Of a DNA stretch of 64,000 nucleotides, positions 32,656-42,036 are shown piece by piece (within the stretch, counting starts at the first letter, position 1; each line of letters begins with the position of its first letter). The stretch is from NCBI RefSeq assembly GCF_042658365.1, contig NZ_JBHSQC010000015.1, one strand, 5' to 3'. Under the pieces are notes generated by a model. It did no database searches. It saw only the letters and a list, made by a program, of their open reading frames with translations, and was not told the origin of the DNA. Source of the stretch: Carnobacterium_A antarcticum. GTDB lineage: Bacteria > Bacillota > Bacilli > Lactobacillales > Carnobacteriaceae. A program made the position numbers and the translations under genes.

Positions 32656-33885
32656 TTGGGAAAGAAGAAGTTGGGTTTGGTGCCCAAGCTTTTATTAGCT
32701 ATTATATTAGGTATTATTTTCGGACAACTGTCGATGCTGCCTGATTTTGTTATTCAGATTGCCGTAACGATTTCGAGTTTATTCAGCAATTTTTTGTCTT
32801 TTATTATTCCATTAATGATCATCGGGTTTGTGGTTATCGGCATTGCTGATTTGGCACAAGGGGCCGGTAAATTGTTAGGCGTGACCACGCTGATCGCTTA
32901 CAGCTCTACGTTGTTGGGAGGGTTCGCAGCTTATTTTGTGGCTACCCATCTATTTCCTTTGTTTATTAATAGTGATCTCAGCACAGCGATACAAGGAAGT
33001 GCTCCAGGATTGGAGCCCCTGTTTACGATACCTTTAGAGCCGATGCTGGATGTAACTTCAGCGATTGTTTTTTCTTTTATGTTTGGCATCAGCATTTCAT
33101 GGATGAGAAGCCAAAATAAAGGGGAAACCATGTACCATTTATTTGGTGAATTTAACTTGATCATTACTAAGGTCTTGAGCACAGTTGTGATTCCAGGGTT
33201 GCCATTTTATATTTTTGGGAATTTTGCAAATTTAAGTTATGCTGGTTCTGTATTCACTATTTTATCTGTTTTTTGGAAAGTTTTTGCGTCTGTGATTGCG
33301 ATGCAGCTCACTGCAGTGGCTTTGTTTTTTATTATTGCTGGTTTGTATGCCAAAAAGAATCCCTTTACTTTGATGAAGAATCAAGTGCCGGGGTATGTGA
33401 CGGCTATTGGAACCCAGTCCTCTGCAGCAACGATTCCAGTAAATCTTGAAGTTGCTAAAAAAAATGGGGTGTCCGCTCAAATCCGTGAATTTGTGATTCC
33501 TTTAGGTGCCACGATTCATTTATTGGGCAGCATTATTACCATCATTTCCTGCGTAACAGCTGTGTTGCTGATGTATGATTTGCCGCATCAATTCGGCATG
33601 ATAGCTGGTTTTGTTGCTATGTTGGGCATTGCGATGGTGGCAGCTCCTGGAGCACCTGGCGGCGGGATCATGAGTGCTTTACCCTTTTTGACTATGGTAG
33701 GAATCGATCCCACAGGCACAATCGGAAATCTGTTGGTAACTCTGTATCTGACACAAGACAGTTTTGGAACAGCGGCCAATATCTCAGGAGATAACGCTAT
33801 TGCTGTTATCATAGACAAAATCTACCATAAGTATATTTTACAAAAAAACGACTCTGTTTCCGTTTCTGTGGAAAATGAATCATAA
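32656..33885 (+). CDS. Dicarboxylate/amino acid:cation symporter (DAACS family)
   Basis: A 409-residue membrane symporter that would import a dicarboxylate, cystine or amino acid with Na+ or H+. Eight hydrophobic helices are visible plus the two re-entrant loops; diagnostic positions are the serine-rich AIGTQSSAATIPVNLEV (HP1) and the GAPGGGIMSALPFL and TIGNLLVTLYLTQDSFGTAANISGDN segments (TM7-HP2-TM8). This resembles GltP/YhcL-type proteins. The start is TTG at 32656, with AAGGAG 11 bases upstream. Monocistronic, preceded by a hairpin (32589-32622) in the leader. Substrate unknown. Confidence 0.9.
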   Translation: MGKKKLGLVPKLLLAIILGIIFGQLSMLPDFVIQIAVTISSLFSNFLSFIIPLMIIGFVVIGIADLAQGAGKLLGVTTLIAYSSTLLGGFAAYFVATHLFPLFINSDLSTAIQGSAPGLEPLFTIPLEPMLDVTSAIVFSFMFGISISWMRSQNKGETMYHLFGEFNLIITKVLSTVVIPGLPFYIFGNFANLSYAGSVFTILSVFWKVFASVIAMQLTAVALFFIIAGLYAKKNPFTLMKNQVPGYVTAIGTQSSAATIPVNLEVAKKNGVSAQIREFVIPLGATIHLLGSIITIISCVTAVLLMYDLPHQFGMIAGFVAMLGIAMVAAPGAPGGGIMSALPFLTMVGIDPTGTIGNLLVTLYLTQDSFGTAANISGDNAIAVIIDKIYHKYILQKNDSVSVSVENES

Positions 33886-33903
33886 AAAATGGAACTTTTG
33901 AAA

Positions 33904-33918
33904 CACATAAATTATGTG
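33904..33918. promoter_or_regulatory. Perfect 7-1-7 inverted repeat upstream of cydA
   Basis: CACATAA-A-TTATGTG. The 7-1-7 geometry is that of Fur-family boxes, though the bases do not match Fur, PerR or Zur consensus. It is also not a Rex site (TTGTGA-N6-TCACAA). It may regulate cydABCD or the symporter 3' end. Confidence 0.45.
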
Positions 33919-34012
33919 GGATAGAAAGGGAACGGAACAGCTTAGTTACTGTATTATTTCTCTTATTTGAGGTATAATTTAGAACAATCTGCTTTGTTCA
34001 CCATATTATTAA

Positions 34013-34040
34013 TTGTAATTATGACTAGAAGGATTATAAT
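34013..34040 (+). promoter_or_regulatory. Promoter of cydABCD
   Basis: TTGTAA (34013-34018), a 16-base spacer and a perfect TATAAT (34035-34040). A second TATAAT at 33973-33978 lacks a clear -35. Confidence 0.65.
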
Positions 34041-34124
34041 GTAAAATAGAGTTTAAAATTATATGAATTAAAAGATCTTAATAAATAGAAACATTAAGGT
34101 TAGAAAATGGAGGAGGTTTTTTAA

Positions 34125-35537
34125 GTGAGCTTTGATATTGTTTCACTTGCTCGGTTTCAGTTCGGTATGACAACAATTTTTCACTTTTTCTTTGTTCCCT
34201 TGTCAATCGGATTAGGATTATCTGTTGCTATTATGGAAACAATGTATGTCATCAAAAAAGATGAAATGTACAAAGATATGGCGAAATTTTGGGGAAATAT
34301 ATTCTTGTTAAGTTTTGCAGTTGGGGTAGTGACCGGTCTGATCCAGGAGTTTCAGTTTGGAATGAACTGGTCGGATTACTCTCGTTTTGTTGGAGATATT
34401 TTTGGATCATTGTTGGCCATGGAAGCTTTGATGGCGTTTTTCTTGGAATCAACTTTTATCGGCCTATGGATATTCGGCTGGGACAAATTCAGCAAAAAAG
34501 TTCATGCTTTGTTTATGTGGCTAGTTGTTGTAGGAGCGATGTTATCAGCTTTTTGGATCTTAGTAGCGAACAGCTTCATGCAACACCCAGTCGGCTATGA
34601 AATCAATAATGGCCGGGCCGAATTAAACGATTTTGGGTTATTGTTATCCAATCCGAAAGTTTGGTATGAATTTACACACGTATTGTTTGGGGCAGTCTTG
34701 CTTGGCGGATTCTTTGTAGCTGGACTTGCAGCGTTTAGATTGATTGCTAAAAAAGATATTGAATTCAACAAGAAATCTCTAAATTTGGGATTGATTATTG
34801 GTTTAGTCGGAACAGTTTTATCTATTGGTGCTGGAGATTTGCAAATGAAAGCATTGGTAGAAGATCAGCCAATGAAATTTGCTGCAACTGAGGGTCTCTA
34901 TGAAGACTCAGGAGATCCCGCTTCTTGGACTTTAGTAGGTTGGCAAGATACAGACAAAAATGAATCTGTTTGGACACTTGAGGTTCCTTATATGTTAAGT
35001 ATCTTATCTTATAATAAACCTGAAGGCAGCGTTCGGGGAATGAATACGATCAATCAAGAATTAATTGCTGAATACGGCGATAGAAATTATTATCCGCCCG
35101 TTAAAACCATGTTCTGGAGTTTTAGAATCATGGCCGGCAGCGGAGCATTCTTGGCGTTAATAGCTGTAGTAGGTTTATGGTTCAGCAAACGCAAAAAAAC
35201 GTTATGGGATATGAAGTGGTTGCTGTACATCATTGGTTTCAGCATGTTTATTCCCTTTATTGCAAATACAGCTGGTTGGTTAGTGACTGAATTAGGACGT
35301 TATCCGTGGACTGTTTACGGACTATATACAATTGCCGACAGTGTTTCGCCGAACGTTTCTGCAGCTTCATTGCTGACAAGTAATATTATTTACTTCTTGC
35401 TGTTTTCTATTCTTGGAGGCGTTATGGCTTACTTTGTAAGAAAAGAAGTAAAACATGGACCGTATCATATTCAAGAAAGCGAAAATGAAATCAACAGAAA
35501 AAATGATGACCCGTTTGAAAAGGAGGCGTTTAAATAA
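34125..35537 (+). CDS. cydA: Cytochrome bd ubiquinol/menaquinol oxidase subunit I
   Basis: Oxidises quinol and reduces oxygen to water in the membrane. 470 residues, about nine transmembrane helices. The N-terminus SLARFQFGMTTIFHFFFVPLSIGLGL carries the heme His20. The quinol-side GRQPW motif appears as GRYPW at 391-395. The loop before helix 7 is short, the short Q-loop form. Start is GTG at 34125 with GGAGGAGG nine bases upstream. Its stop TAA overlaps the cydB ATG (TAATG). First gene of cydABDC; in Lactobacillales this oxidase works only when heme is available. Confidence 0.97.
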   Translation: MSFDIVSLARFQFGMTTIFHFFFVPLSIGLGLSVAIMETMYVIKKDEMYKDMAKFWGNIFLLSFAVGVVTGLIQEFQFGMNWSDYSRFVGDIFGSLLAMEALMAFFLESTFIGLWIFGWDKFSKKVHALFMWLVVVGAMLSAFWILVANSFMQHPVGYEINNGRAELNDFGLLLSNPKVWYEFTHVLFGAVLLGGFFVAGLAAFRLIAKKDIEFNKKSLNLGLIIGLVGTVLSIGAGDLQMKALVEDQPMKFAATEGLYEDSGDPASWTLVGWQDTDKNESVWTLEVPYMLSILSYNKPEGSVRGMNTINQELIAEYGDRNYYPPVKTMFWSFRIMAGSGAFLALIAVVGLWFSKRKKTLWDMKWLLYIIGFSMFIPFIANTAGWLVTELGRYPWTVYGLYTIADSVSPNVSAASLLTSNIIYFLLFSILGGVMAYFVRKEVKHGPYHIQESENEINRKNDDPFEKEAFK

Positions 35538-36562
35538 TGGCTGATATGAGTGGATTACAATTCTTTTGGTTTCTATTGATTGGTGTGTTATTTGCCGGCT
35601 TCTTCTTCCTTGAAGGTTTCGATTTCGGTGTAGGAATGTCGACCCGTTTACTAGCGAAAGACAAAGCCGAACGTGAACAGCTGGTTGGAACGATTGGACC
35701 CGTTTGGGATGCCAATGAAGTTTGGCTGATCACTGCTGCAGGAGCAATGTTTGCGTCTTTTCCACATTGGTATGCATCTTTATTTAGTGGGTATTACCTT
35801 ATTTTGCTGACTATTTTATTCGGTTTGATTATCCGAGGAGTTTCTTTTGAATTCCGGAGCAAAATGGAAGGACAAAAAGGACGTGAGCTATGGGATTGGA
35901 CGTTATTTATTGGAAGCGTCATTCCTCCGTTCTTCTTTGGCTTAATGTTCACAAGTATGGCTGCGGGTATGCCGATTGATGAAAAAGGCAATATGGTCGC
36001 AACTTTTACAGATTACTTTACGCCATTTTCAATTATGGGAGCCTTGGTCTTAACACTGCTGTGCTTCTTGCATGGTTTGAACTATATCGGTTTAAAAACT
36101 ATTGGAGATGTGCATACACGAGCGATCGAGTATGCGAAAAAATTGTATATCGTGCTGTTCGTAGGGCTGGCGGCATTTGTAGCCTTGCTTTATGTATCAA
36201 CAGACTTCTTCGAACTCCAAACGACGGCAACGACTGTAATCGTCGCGTTGATGGTTGTGTTAAGTATTTTAGCAACTTATGGAGTATACAACGGAAAAGA
36301 ATTTTTAGCTTTTTTCACTAGTGGTTTTACGATCATTAGTTTAGTTGCTTTGTTATTCTTTGGTTTATTCCCGCGTGTGATGGTCAGTTCGATTGCTTCA
36401 GCAAATGATATCTTGATTGTTAATGCTTCAAGTACACCATATACACTGAAAGTAATGACTTGGTTGTCATTGACGGTATTGCCATTTGTGTTGGCTTACC
36501 AAGGATGGACGTATTATGTATTTAAAAATAGAATCAAGAAAGATGACGTGGTGAAATATTAA
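35537..36562 (+). CDS. cydB: Cytochrome bd oxidase subunit II
   Basis: Second subunit of cytochrome bd, needed for stability of the heme b595/d site. 341 residues with eight hydrophobic helices. The N-terminal FFFLEGFDFGVGM is a family hallmark, followed by GPVWDANEVWLI, where Trp and Asn are conserved. Its ATG overlaps the cydA stop, so the two subunits are made in step. cydD follows two bases after its stop. Confidence 0.97.
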   Translation: MADMSGLQFFWFLLIGVLFAGFFFLEGFDFGVGMSTRLLAKDKAEREQLVGTIGPVWDANEVWLITAAGAMFASFPHWYASLFSGYYLILLTILFGLIIRGVSFEFRSKMEGQKGRELWDWTLFIGSVIPPFFFGLMFTSMAAGMPIDEKGNMVATFTDYFTPFSIMGALVLTLLCFLHGLNYIGLKTIGDVHTRAIEYAKKLYIVLFVGLAAFVALLYVSTDFFELQTTATTVIVALMVVLSILATYGVYNGKEFLAFFTSGFTIISLVALLFFGLFPRVMVSSIASANDILIVNASSTPYTLKVMTWLSLTVLPFVLAYQGWTYYVFKNRIKKDDVVKY

Positions 36563-36564
36563 TT

Positions 36565-38307
36565 ATGATGGATAAACGTTTAATGGGTTTATCTGGCATG
36601 AAAAAGATTATGATATTGCTTGCAGGGATTTCTTTCCTGCAAGCTTTTATGATTATTTTTCAAGCTCGATTTTTAGCCCTTTCAATTACCGGTTTATGGA
36701 ACGGTGAAGGATTAGCAGCGCAAACTCAAGCGATACTAGTCTTTTTCTTAGCTTTCGTAGGCCGTCATTTTTTAACTTTGATACGCGAACGCCTGCTTGA
36801 TAAGTTTGCTTATCAAAAAGGGAAAGAATTAAGAAAAGAATTATTGAATCAAGTTTTTTCTTTAGGGCCAAAATTAGTGCAAAAATCGGGCACAGGAAAC
36901 GTCGTTACAATGGCTTTAGAAGGCATTCGTCAAGTGGAGAACTACATTACGTTATTCCTTGCTAAGCTGATGAACATGATGATCATTCCTTGGCTGGTTT
37001 TAATTTATGTTTTCACACTAGACGTAGATTCAGGGATTACAATGATTGTTGTTTTTCCGATCATCATTCTTTTTATGGTGATTTTAGGCTATGCAGCTCA
37101 AGAAAAAGCTAACCGGCAATACGCCACTTATAAAGTGTTGTCGAATCACTTTGTCGATGCTTTGCAAGGCCTGGAGACATTAAAATTATTAGGATTGAGT
37201 AAACGATATAGCAAGAACGTTCATAATGTTAGTGAAAGTTATCGCAAAGCTACAATGAGCACATTGAAAGTAGCGATCATGTCCACTTTTGCATTAGATT
37301 TCTTTACAACATTATCAGTAGCTTTGATAGCTTTAACGCTAGGGTTACAATTATTAGAAGGTGCTATGTTGTTGCTGCCGGCTTTAACGGTACTTATCTT
37401 AGCTCCAGAATTTTTCTTGCCCGTAAGAGAATTTTCTAGTGATTACCATGCAACGTTGGATGGTAAAAATGCGATGGGAGCTATTTTAGATATTTTAGAA
37501 GTTGACGTTCCGACGAATACAGAAGTCTTGCCAGCCGAAAAAGCAAATTGGGACGAAACGAGCGAATTGATTATCAAGGACTTAAATGTTACTCATGATA
37601 AGCAGCATCAAAATGCTTTGTCTGATATCAATTTTAGCTGGAAAGGGTACGGAAAGATTGGTTTGATTGGAGCAAGCGGTTCAGGAAAGTCTTCTTTTAT
37701 TGATACGATTGGAGGATTCCTGCAACCGAGTGAAGGAACGGCTATTGAAATAAACGGTGTGGAAGTGCCGCATTTTTCACAGCGAAATTGGCAAAAAGAA
37801 ATTATTTACATTCCGCAAAAGCCCTATCTTTTCCACGATACACTAGCGAATAATATTCGGTTTTATATGCCGGAAGCAAGCGATGAAGCCGTCTTACACG
37901 CTGCTGAAAAAGCTGGTTTGTCTGGATTCATTGAAGAGCTGCCTAAAGGGTTAGCGACTTTGATTGGAGAAAGCGGACGAATGATGAGTGGCGGACAAGC
38001 GCAACGGGTTTCGATTGCTCGAGCATTCCTTGATCCCGAACGAAAAATTTTATTGTTTGATGAACCCACGGCTCATTTGGATATTGAAACAGAAGTGGCT
38101 TTAAAAGAAAGTATCTTGCCATTGATGGAAAAACATTTAGTCTTCTTTTCAACTCACCGGTTACATTGGACAAATGAAATGGATTATATTTTAGTGCTGG
38201 ATCATGGTCGAATAGTCGATGCAGGGACTCATGAAGAATTGCTGGCTGAAAATGGAGCTTATGTGGATTTAATGAATCAAATGAGGGGGGAGAAGCCGCA
38301 TGAATAA
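36565..38307 (+). CDS. cydD: Heterodimeric ABC exporter CydD (thiol/heme assembly factor)
   Basis: One half of CydDC, an exporter of cysteine/glutathione or, by newer evidence, a heme mover needed for cytochrome bd assembly. 580 residues: six-helix membrane domain (1-~300), then the ATPase with Walker A GASGSGKSS, signature MSGGQAQR, and Walker B ILLFDEPTAHLD. Two ATGs stand at 36565 and 36568; the first is used, and the lack of an obvious ribosome binding site in the two-base gap suggests coupling to cydB. Ends by overlapping cydC by eight bases. Confidence 0.94.
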   Translation: MMDKRLMGLSGMKKIMILLAGISFLQAFMIIFQARFLALSITGLWNGEGLAAQTQAILVFFLAFVGRHFLTLIRERLLDKFAYQKGKELRKELLNQVFSLGPKLVQKSGTGNVVTMALEGIRQVENYITLFLAKLMNMMIIPWLVLIYVFTLDVDSGITMIVVFPIIILFMVILGYAAQEKANRQYATYKVLSNHFVDALQGLETLKLLGLSKRYSKNVHNVSESYRKATMSTLKVAIMSTFALDFFTTLSVALIALTLGLQLLEGAMLLLPALTVLILAPEFFLPVREFSSDYHATLDGKNAMGAILDILEVDVPTNTEVLPAEKANWDETSELIIKDLNVTHDKQHQNALSDINFSWKGYGKIGLIGASGSGKSSFIDTIGGFLQPSEGTAIEINGVEVPHFSQRNWQKEIIYIPQKPYLFHDTLANNIRFYMPEASDEAVLHAAEKAGLSGFIEELPKGLATLIGESGRMMSGGQAQRVSIARAFLDPERKILLFDEPTAHLDIETEVALKESILPLMEKHLVFFSTHRLHWTNEMDYILVLDHGRIVDAGTHEELLAENGAYVDLMNQMRGEKPHE

Positions 38308-40081
38308 AAATAAGTTAACTGAAATGCGCGCTACTTTCGCCAATGATACCTGGGTAAAACCATTTATGGCGAAGTACCGGAAGTTATTGCATCTAGTTTT
38401 GTTTTTAGGGTTTATGACTTTATTTAGTGCAAGTGCGTTAATGTTTGTTTCAGGGTTCTTGATCAGCAAATCTGCTAGTATACCTGAAAACATTATGCTG
38501 GTTTACGTACCGATTGTTTTGACCCGTGCATTTGGGATCAGTCGTCCCGTTTTTCGTTATATCGAACGATTGACCAGCCACAATTGGGTCTTGAAAATGA
38601 CATCTGATTTACGCCTCAAGCTGTACCGTTCGCTTGAGCAAGATGCTGTATTTATTAAGAATAAATACAAAACAGGGGATATCTTAGCCGTATTGGCAGA
38701 AGATATCGATCACATTCAAAATCTTTATTTAAGAACGATTTTCCCTATTTTGATTTCTTGGGGCATTTACATTGCTGTGATTATTGGGTTAGGTCTATTC
38801 TCTCTTCCCTTTGCATTGTTAATGATGCTGATGTTGGCAGTTGTAGCCATCTTATTGCCGCTTGTTTCTTTGCTAGTTAATGGAGCAAGAATGGCTGCGC
38901 AAAAAACAGCCAGAAATGGCTTATATGATCAATTGACCGATGCTGTTTTAGGAGTTGGCGATTGGTTATTCAGCGGACGGAAAAACGATTTTCTGAAAAG
39001 TTATGAAAGCAGTGAACAAGCTGTCCGGGAAGAAGATTACCGAATCAAACGTTTTGATCGAACACGTGATTTTCTGCTGCAAGTTACATTTGCTATTATT
39101 GCAGTTGCTGTTTTGATTTGGACAAGTACTGTTTTTCAGGGTGAACAAGGTGGAGCAGCCAATTGGATCGCTGCATTTGTTTTAGCTGTTTTTCCTTTAG
39201 TCGATGCGTTTGCGACGGTTCCAAGCGCTGCTTCAGAATTAACGATTTATGAAGATTCGGTCAAACGCATGAATGCTTTGCCTAAAATAAAAGAAGACGA
39301 GTCTGACGATTCATCACATGCGATTGCCATTGCTAAGTTAAATGAACAGTCTTTCCGAGAAATACGGATGGATCAAGTTTCATTCTCTTATGAAACAGGT
39401 TCAAAGTTGATTGTGGATGAGTTCACGCTTGCGATTCCAAAAGGCAAAAAAATAGCTATTTTAGGAAAGAGCGGAGCAGGAAAAAGCACCATTGGAAAAA
39501 TGCTTCGAGGCGATTTGATTCCACAAAAAGGCAGCGTCACTTTAAACGGTGTGCCAACGAGTGAACTTGGAGATGACATTTCGAAATGGGTCGGGGTTAT
39601 CAACCAAAACCCGCATCTGTTCGATACGTCTGTCTTAAACAATGTTCGTTTAGGAAATATTGAAGCGAGTGATGAAGCAGTTATCGAAGCTCTTTATCAA
39701 GTAGGACTAGGCGACATGATAGCTGCTTTGCCAGAAGGATTCCATACTTCTGTAGAAGAAGCAGGTGGACGCTTTTCGGGTGGAGAAGGGCAACGCTTAG
39801 CGTTGGCTCGAATCTTGCTTCAAGATACGCCTATTGTGTTGTTAGATGAGCCAACAGTCGGTTTGGACCCTATTACGGAACAAATATTGTTGGATACACT
39901 CTTTACTGTTCTAAAGGACAAAAGCATTATTTGGATCACCCATCATCTTCAAGGGGTGGACCAAATGGATGAAGTTGTATTTATTGAGAATGGGAAAATT
40001 GAAATTCAAGGAACACCACAAGAATTATTAGCAGAAAATGCACGCTATCAACGTCTCTATCGTCTAGACCGAGGAGAGTAA
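38300..40081 (+). CDS. cydC: Heterodimeric ABC exporter CydC
   Basis: Partner of CydD. 593 residues: membrane domain (about 20-330), then ATPase with Walker A GKSGAGKST, signature FSGGEGQR, Walker B IVLLDEPTVGLD and the switch His in ITHHLQG. It begins within the last codons of cydD (ATGAATAA), after GGGGGGAG. The operon order A-B-D-C is the common Firmicutes order. A strong hairpin follows the stop by only a few bases. Confidence 0.95.
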   Translation: MNKNKLTEMRATFANDTWVKPFMAKYRKLLHLVLFLGFMTLFSASALMFVSGFLISKSASIPENIMLVYVPIVLTRAFGISRPVFRYIERLTSHNWVLKMTSDLRLKLYRSLEQDAVFIKNKYKTGDILAVLAEDIDHIQNLYLRTIFPILISWGIYIAVIIGLGLFSLPFALLMMLMLAVVAILLPLVSLLVNGARMAAQKTARNGLYDQLTDAVLGVGDWLFSGRKNDFLKSYESSEQAVREEDYRIKRFDRTRDFLLQVTFAIIAVAVLIWTSTVFQGEQGGAANWIAAFVLAVFPLVDAFATVPSAASELTIYEDSVKRMNALPKIKEDESDDSSHAIAIAKLNEQSFREIRMDQVSFSYETGSKLIVDEFTLAIPKGKKIAILGKSGAGKSTIGKMLRGDLIPQKGSVTLNGVPTSELGDDISKWVGVINQNPHLFDTSVLNNVRLGNIEASDEAVIEALYQVGLGDMIAALPEGFHTSVEEAGGRFSGGEGQRLALARILLQDTPIVLLDEPTVGLDPITEQILLDTLFTVLKDKSIIWITHHLQGVDQMDEVVFIENGKIEIQGTPQELLAENARYQRLYRLDRGE

Positions 40082-40083
40082 GC

Positions 40084-40126
40084 AAAAAAGCGGGACCCTA
40101 TCAAAACGATAGGGTCCCGCTTTTTT
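40084..40126. terminator. Intrinsic terminator, bidirectional
   Basis: A 19-bp perfect stem (GCGGGACCCTATC pairing with GATAGGGTCCCGC at its core) flanked by six A and six T. It closes cydC and the convergent prenyl synthase gene, whose stop touches the T-run. Confidence 0.95.
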
Positions 40127-41111
40127 AATAATCTCGGTGGAGGAGTTGTTTAGTTAACTGGTAAAGAACGGCTTTTTCAGGACGTTCCGGTAAAAGCCGG
40201 ATGGCTTTTAATGCTTTATCGGTATAGCGTTTCGCTAATTGTTTAGCTTCATCTACACCACCGTATTGACTAACCAAATCAGAAACGATTTGAACATCTT
40301 CATCAGACATATTCGGACCTTTCGATAAGAAGGGGTCGAACTTTTTTTTGTTTCCTCTTAGTGCCAAAATAAGAGGAAGCGAATAGACGCCTTGTTTCAT
40401 ATCTTCTAAAACAGGTTTTTTTAACGATTCACTATCTTTAGTGTAATCTAAAACATCATCTAATATTTGAAAAGCAATACCAATATTGTGGCCGATATGC
40501 TGGCTGCTGGTTGTGACGGCTAGGTTAGCTTGACCGATTTTAGCTCCTTGAAGACAGCTTAAAGAAAAAAGCTGGGCTGTTTTCCCGTTAATATTCCTGA
40601 GGTATTGCCGCAAAGTAATTTCGGTGTTGTAGCGTAGGTGCATTTGATCCAGTTCACCAAGCAAAATGCGTTTCATCACAAAAGCGTTCAACCGGATAGT
40701 GGAGAGAGATTCGGTTGAGTCTGCAATTAAGCCGAAATAGACAGCAAATAAAAAATCTCCAGTATAAACAGCAATATCTTTTCCATACTTTGATTGAACT
40801 GTCGGACTGCCGCGTCTAGTAGGAGAGTCGTCAATGATATCATCATGTACCAAGGTAGCCATATGCAAAATCTCTAATGAGGCTGCGGCATGGGTGATTT
40901 GTTTGTGATTTTGTGTTTTGGTGTTTCCAAAACGGGAGAATAAGATGAAGTAAGCAGGTCGTAAAAGTTTTCCGCCCGAACGCAGTAAGTCAAAGATAAC
41001 CTGTTCAACTTCCTTGTTTCGTATATGAACCTTTTTTTCCATCACTGCATAGCTTTCAGCTAATTCGTCTTTAATTTCTGGGAAATCATCCCACATAGAA
41101 TGAATCGGCAT
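40125..41111 (-). CDS. Long-chain polyprenyl diphosphate synthase (heptaprenyl/octaprenyl type, large subunit-like)
   Basis: Condenses isopentenyl units on farnesyl or geranylgeranyl diphosphate. 328 residues. First Asp-rich motif DDIID (90-94) with RRGSPT after it, second motif ILDDVLDYT (about 217-225), GKLLRP at 47-52 for diphosphate binding, and GELDQMHLR. Chain length cannot be set from motifs alone, but the setting beside cytochrome bd and NDH-2 points to the menaquinone side chain (HepT/IspB-like). AAAGGGA precedes the ATG. Promoter is TTGACT-N17-TAAAAT. Confidence 0.9.
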   Translation of the reverse strand: MPIHSMWDDFPEIKDELAESYAVMEKKVHIRNKEVEQVIFDLLRSGGKLLRPAYFILFSRFGNTKTQNHKQITHAAASLEILHMATLVHDDIIDDSPTRRGSPTVQSKYGKDIAVYTGDFLFAVYFGLIADSTESLSTIRLNAFVMKRILLGELDQMHLRYNTEITLRQYLRNINGKTAQLFSLSCLQGAKIGQANLAVTTSSQHIGHNIGIAFQILDDVLDYTKDSESLKKPVLEDMKQGVYSLPLILALRGNKKKFDPFLSKGPNMSDEDVQIVSDLVSQYGGVDEAKQLAKRYTDKALKAIRLLPERPEKAVLYQLTKQLLHRDY

Positions 41112-41189
41112 AGCTGTATCCCTTTCAAGTAGAATCCACGATTCTATTTTTAAATTTTGACCATAATACTGATTATATCACAAACCCGA

Positions 41190-41218
41190 ATTTTATCGTA
41201 TGGTTAAGTTTAAGTCAA
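41190..41218 (-). promoter_or_regulatory. Promoter of the polyprenyl synthase gene
   Basis: Minus strand TTGACT (complement of 41213-41218), a 17-base spacer and TAAAAT (complement of 41190-41195). A TATAAT lies nearby as well (complement of 41173-41178). Confidence 0.7.
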
Positions 41219-41293
41219 TAAAGTTCAGCAAAAAAGAAAATTCAGAAACTCTGTGAAATTTAGAAATAAAGAAATAAAATCTGCTGTTTTCTA

Positions 41294-41322
41294 TTGACTT
41301 TTTTATGGTTGAGGCGCATAAT
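41294..41322 (+). promoter_or_regulatory. Promoter in the gene-free interval
   Basis: TTGACT (41294-41299), a 17-base spacer and CATAAT (41317-41322), reading towards ndh 700 bases away. Confidence 0.6.
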
Positions 41323-41959
41323 TGCACGGTTGTAAATGATATGGAAATGGAAAGAACAACCTGTTAAATTGAACTTATTTACCGTCTAAGGCTGCTTATA
41401 AGGGAAAACTTTAGCTAAACACGTGAAAAAAATACGAAGAAATAAGCAGTTCTTCAAGGTGATTCATTTGTGTAGTGAAAAATTAAACCATTTACGAGTT
41501 TGTGAAAAGTTCGTTTTTAAGGATTTAATTAGAAATCTCGCTTAAAAAAACGTTTTCTTTCCTGCAAGAGGTTTAATGATTGAAATTAGTCCTTATATGC
41601 AGTACAGTAGGCTTTATGCGGCTGTCTTTGGAGGGCCTTTTTGTGGCGAGGTTGACTTTAAGAATCTCTGATCTGTAAGAGAAAAGTGAACAAGAGAGCA
41701 TGGTTGATGACAAATTGATATAATTAAGGGGATGAGTCGTTGGGAAAAAGGTGAAATAAGTTACATGAATTGCCTTTTGTTTAATTTAGATCGTTTCAGT
41801 ACGGGTGCGCCTTAACTGAATAAGCGCAAATGAAGCTTTCTTAGCTACCCAAATGAAACTTGTACTTTTAATTCCCTAGTGAAAAATCGAATAGGGTGTC
41901 AAGGTTCTAGACTCACAAAATGAAGAGATTTGGTTTTAGTGAGTCATGAGAATGGTTAA

Positions 41960-41979
41960 TTTAGACATGTTCGTCTAAA
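41960..41979 (+). promoter_or_regulatory. Inverted repeat just upstream of ndh
   Basis: TTTAGAC-ATGTTC-GTCTAAA is a perfect 7-bp inverted repeat 58 bases before the chosen start. It may be a repressor operator or a leader hairpin. Confidence 0.45.
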
Positions 41980-42036
41980 AAAATGGAAATTGAAATGAAA
42001 ATAAAGAATGTGGATAAAGAAAGTGAGAGAAAGAAT

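Larger units (their letters stand above)
41112..42036. other. Long gene-free interval upstream of ndh with promoters and hairpins
   Basis: 925 bases with no frame of 60 codons on either strand in this region. On the plus strand it contains TTGACT-N17-CATAAT (41294-41322), an extended -10 TGATATAAT (41716-41724), a stem TGCGC(C)TTA/TAAGCGCA near 41806-41828, GACTCAC/GTGAGTC (41910-41916 and 41939-41945) and TTTAGAC/GTCTAAA (41960-41966 and 41973-41979). A long structured leader or an RNA gene could reside here. Its position between a prenyl synthase and ndh is where a menA gene might be expected, but I find no clear menA remnant. Confidence 0.6.

Noticed and set aside
41317..41372. menA remnant before ndh (VNDMEME-like words)
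   Set aside because: A few codons resemble the NDxRD motif, but there is a stop soon after and no flanking similarity.
41700..41816. 27-codon frame starting MSRWEKGE in the gene-free interval
   Set aside because: AAGGGG directly abuts the ATG, too close for initiation, and no similarity is recognised.
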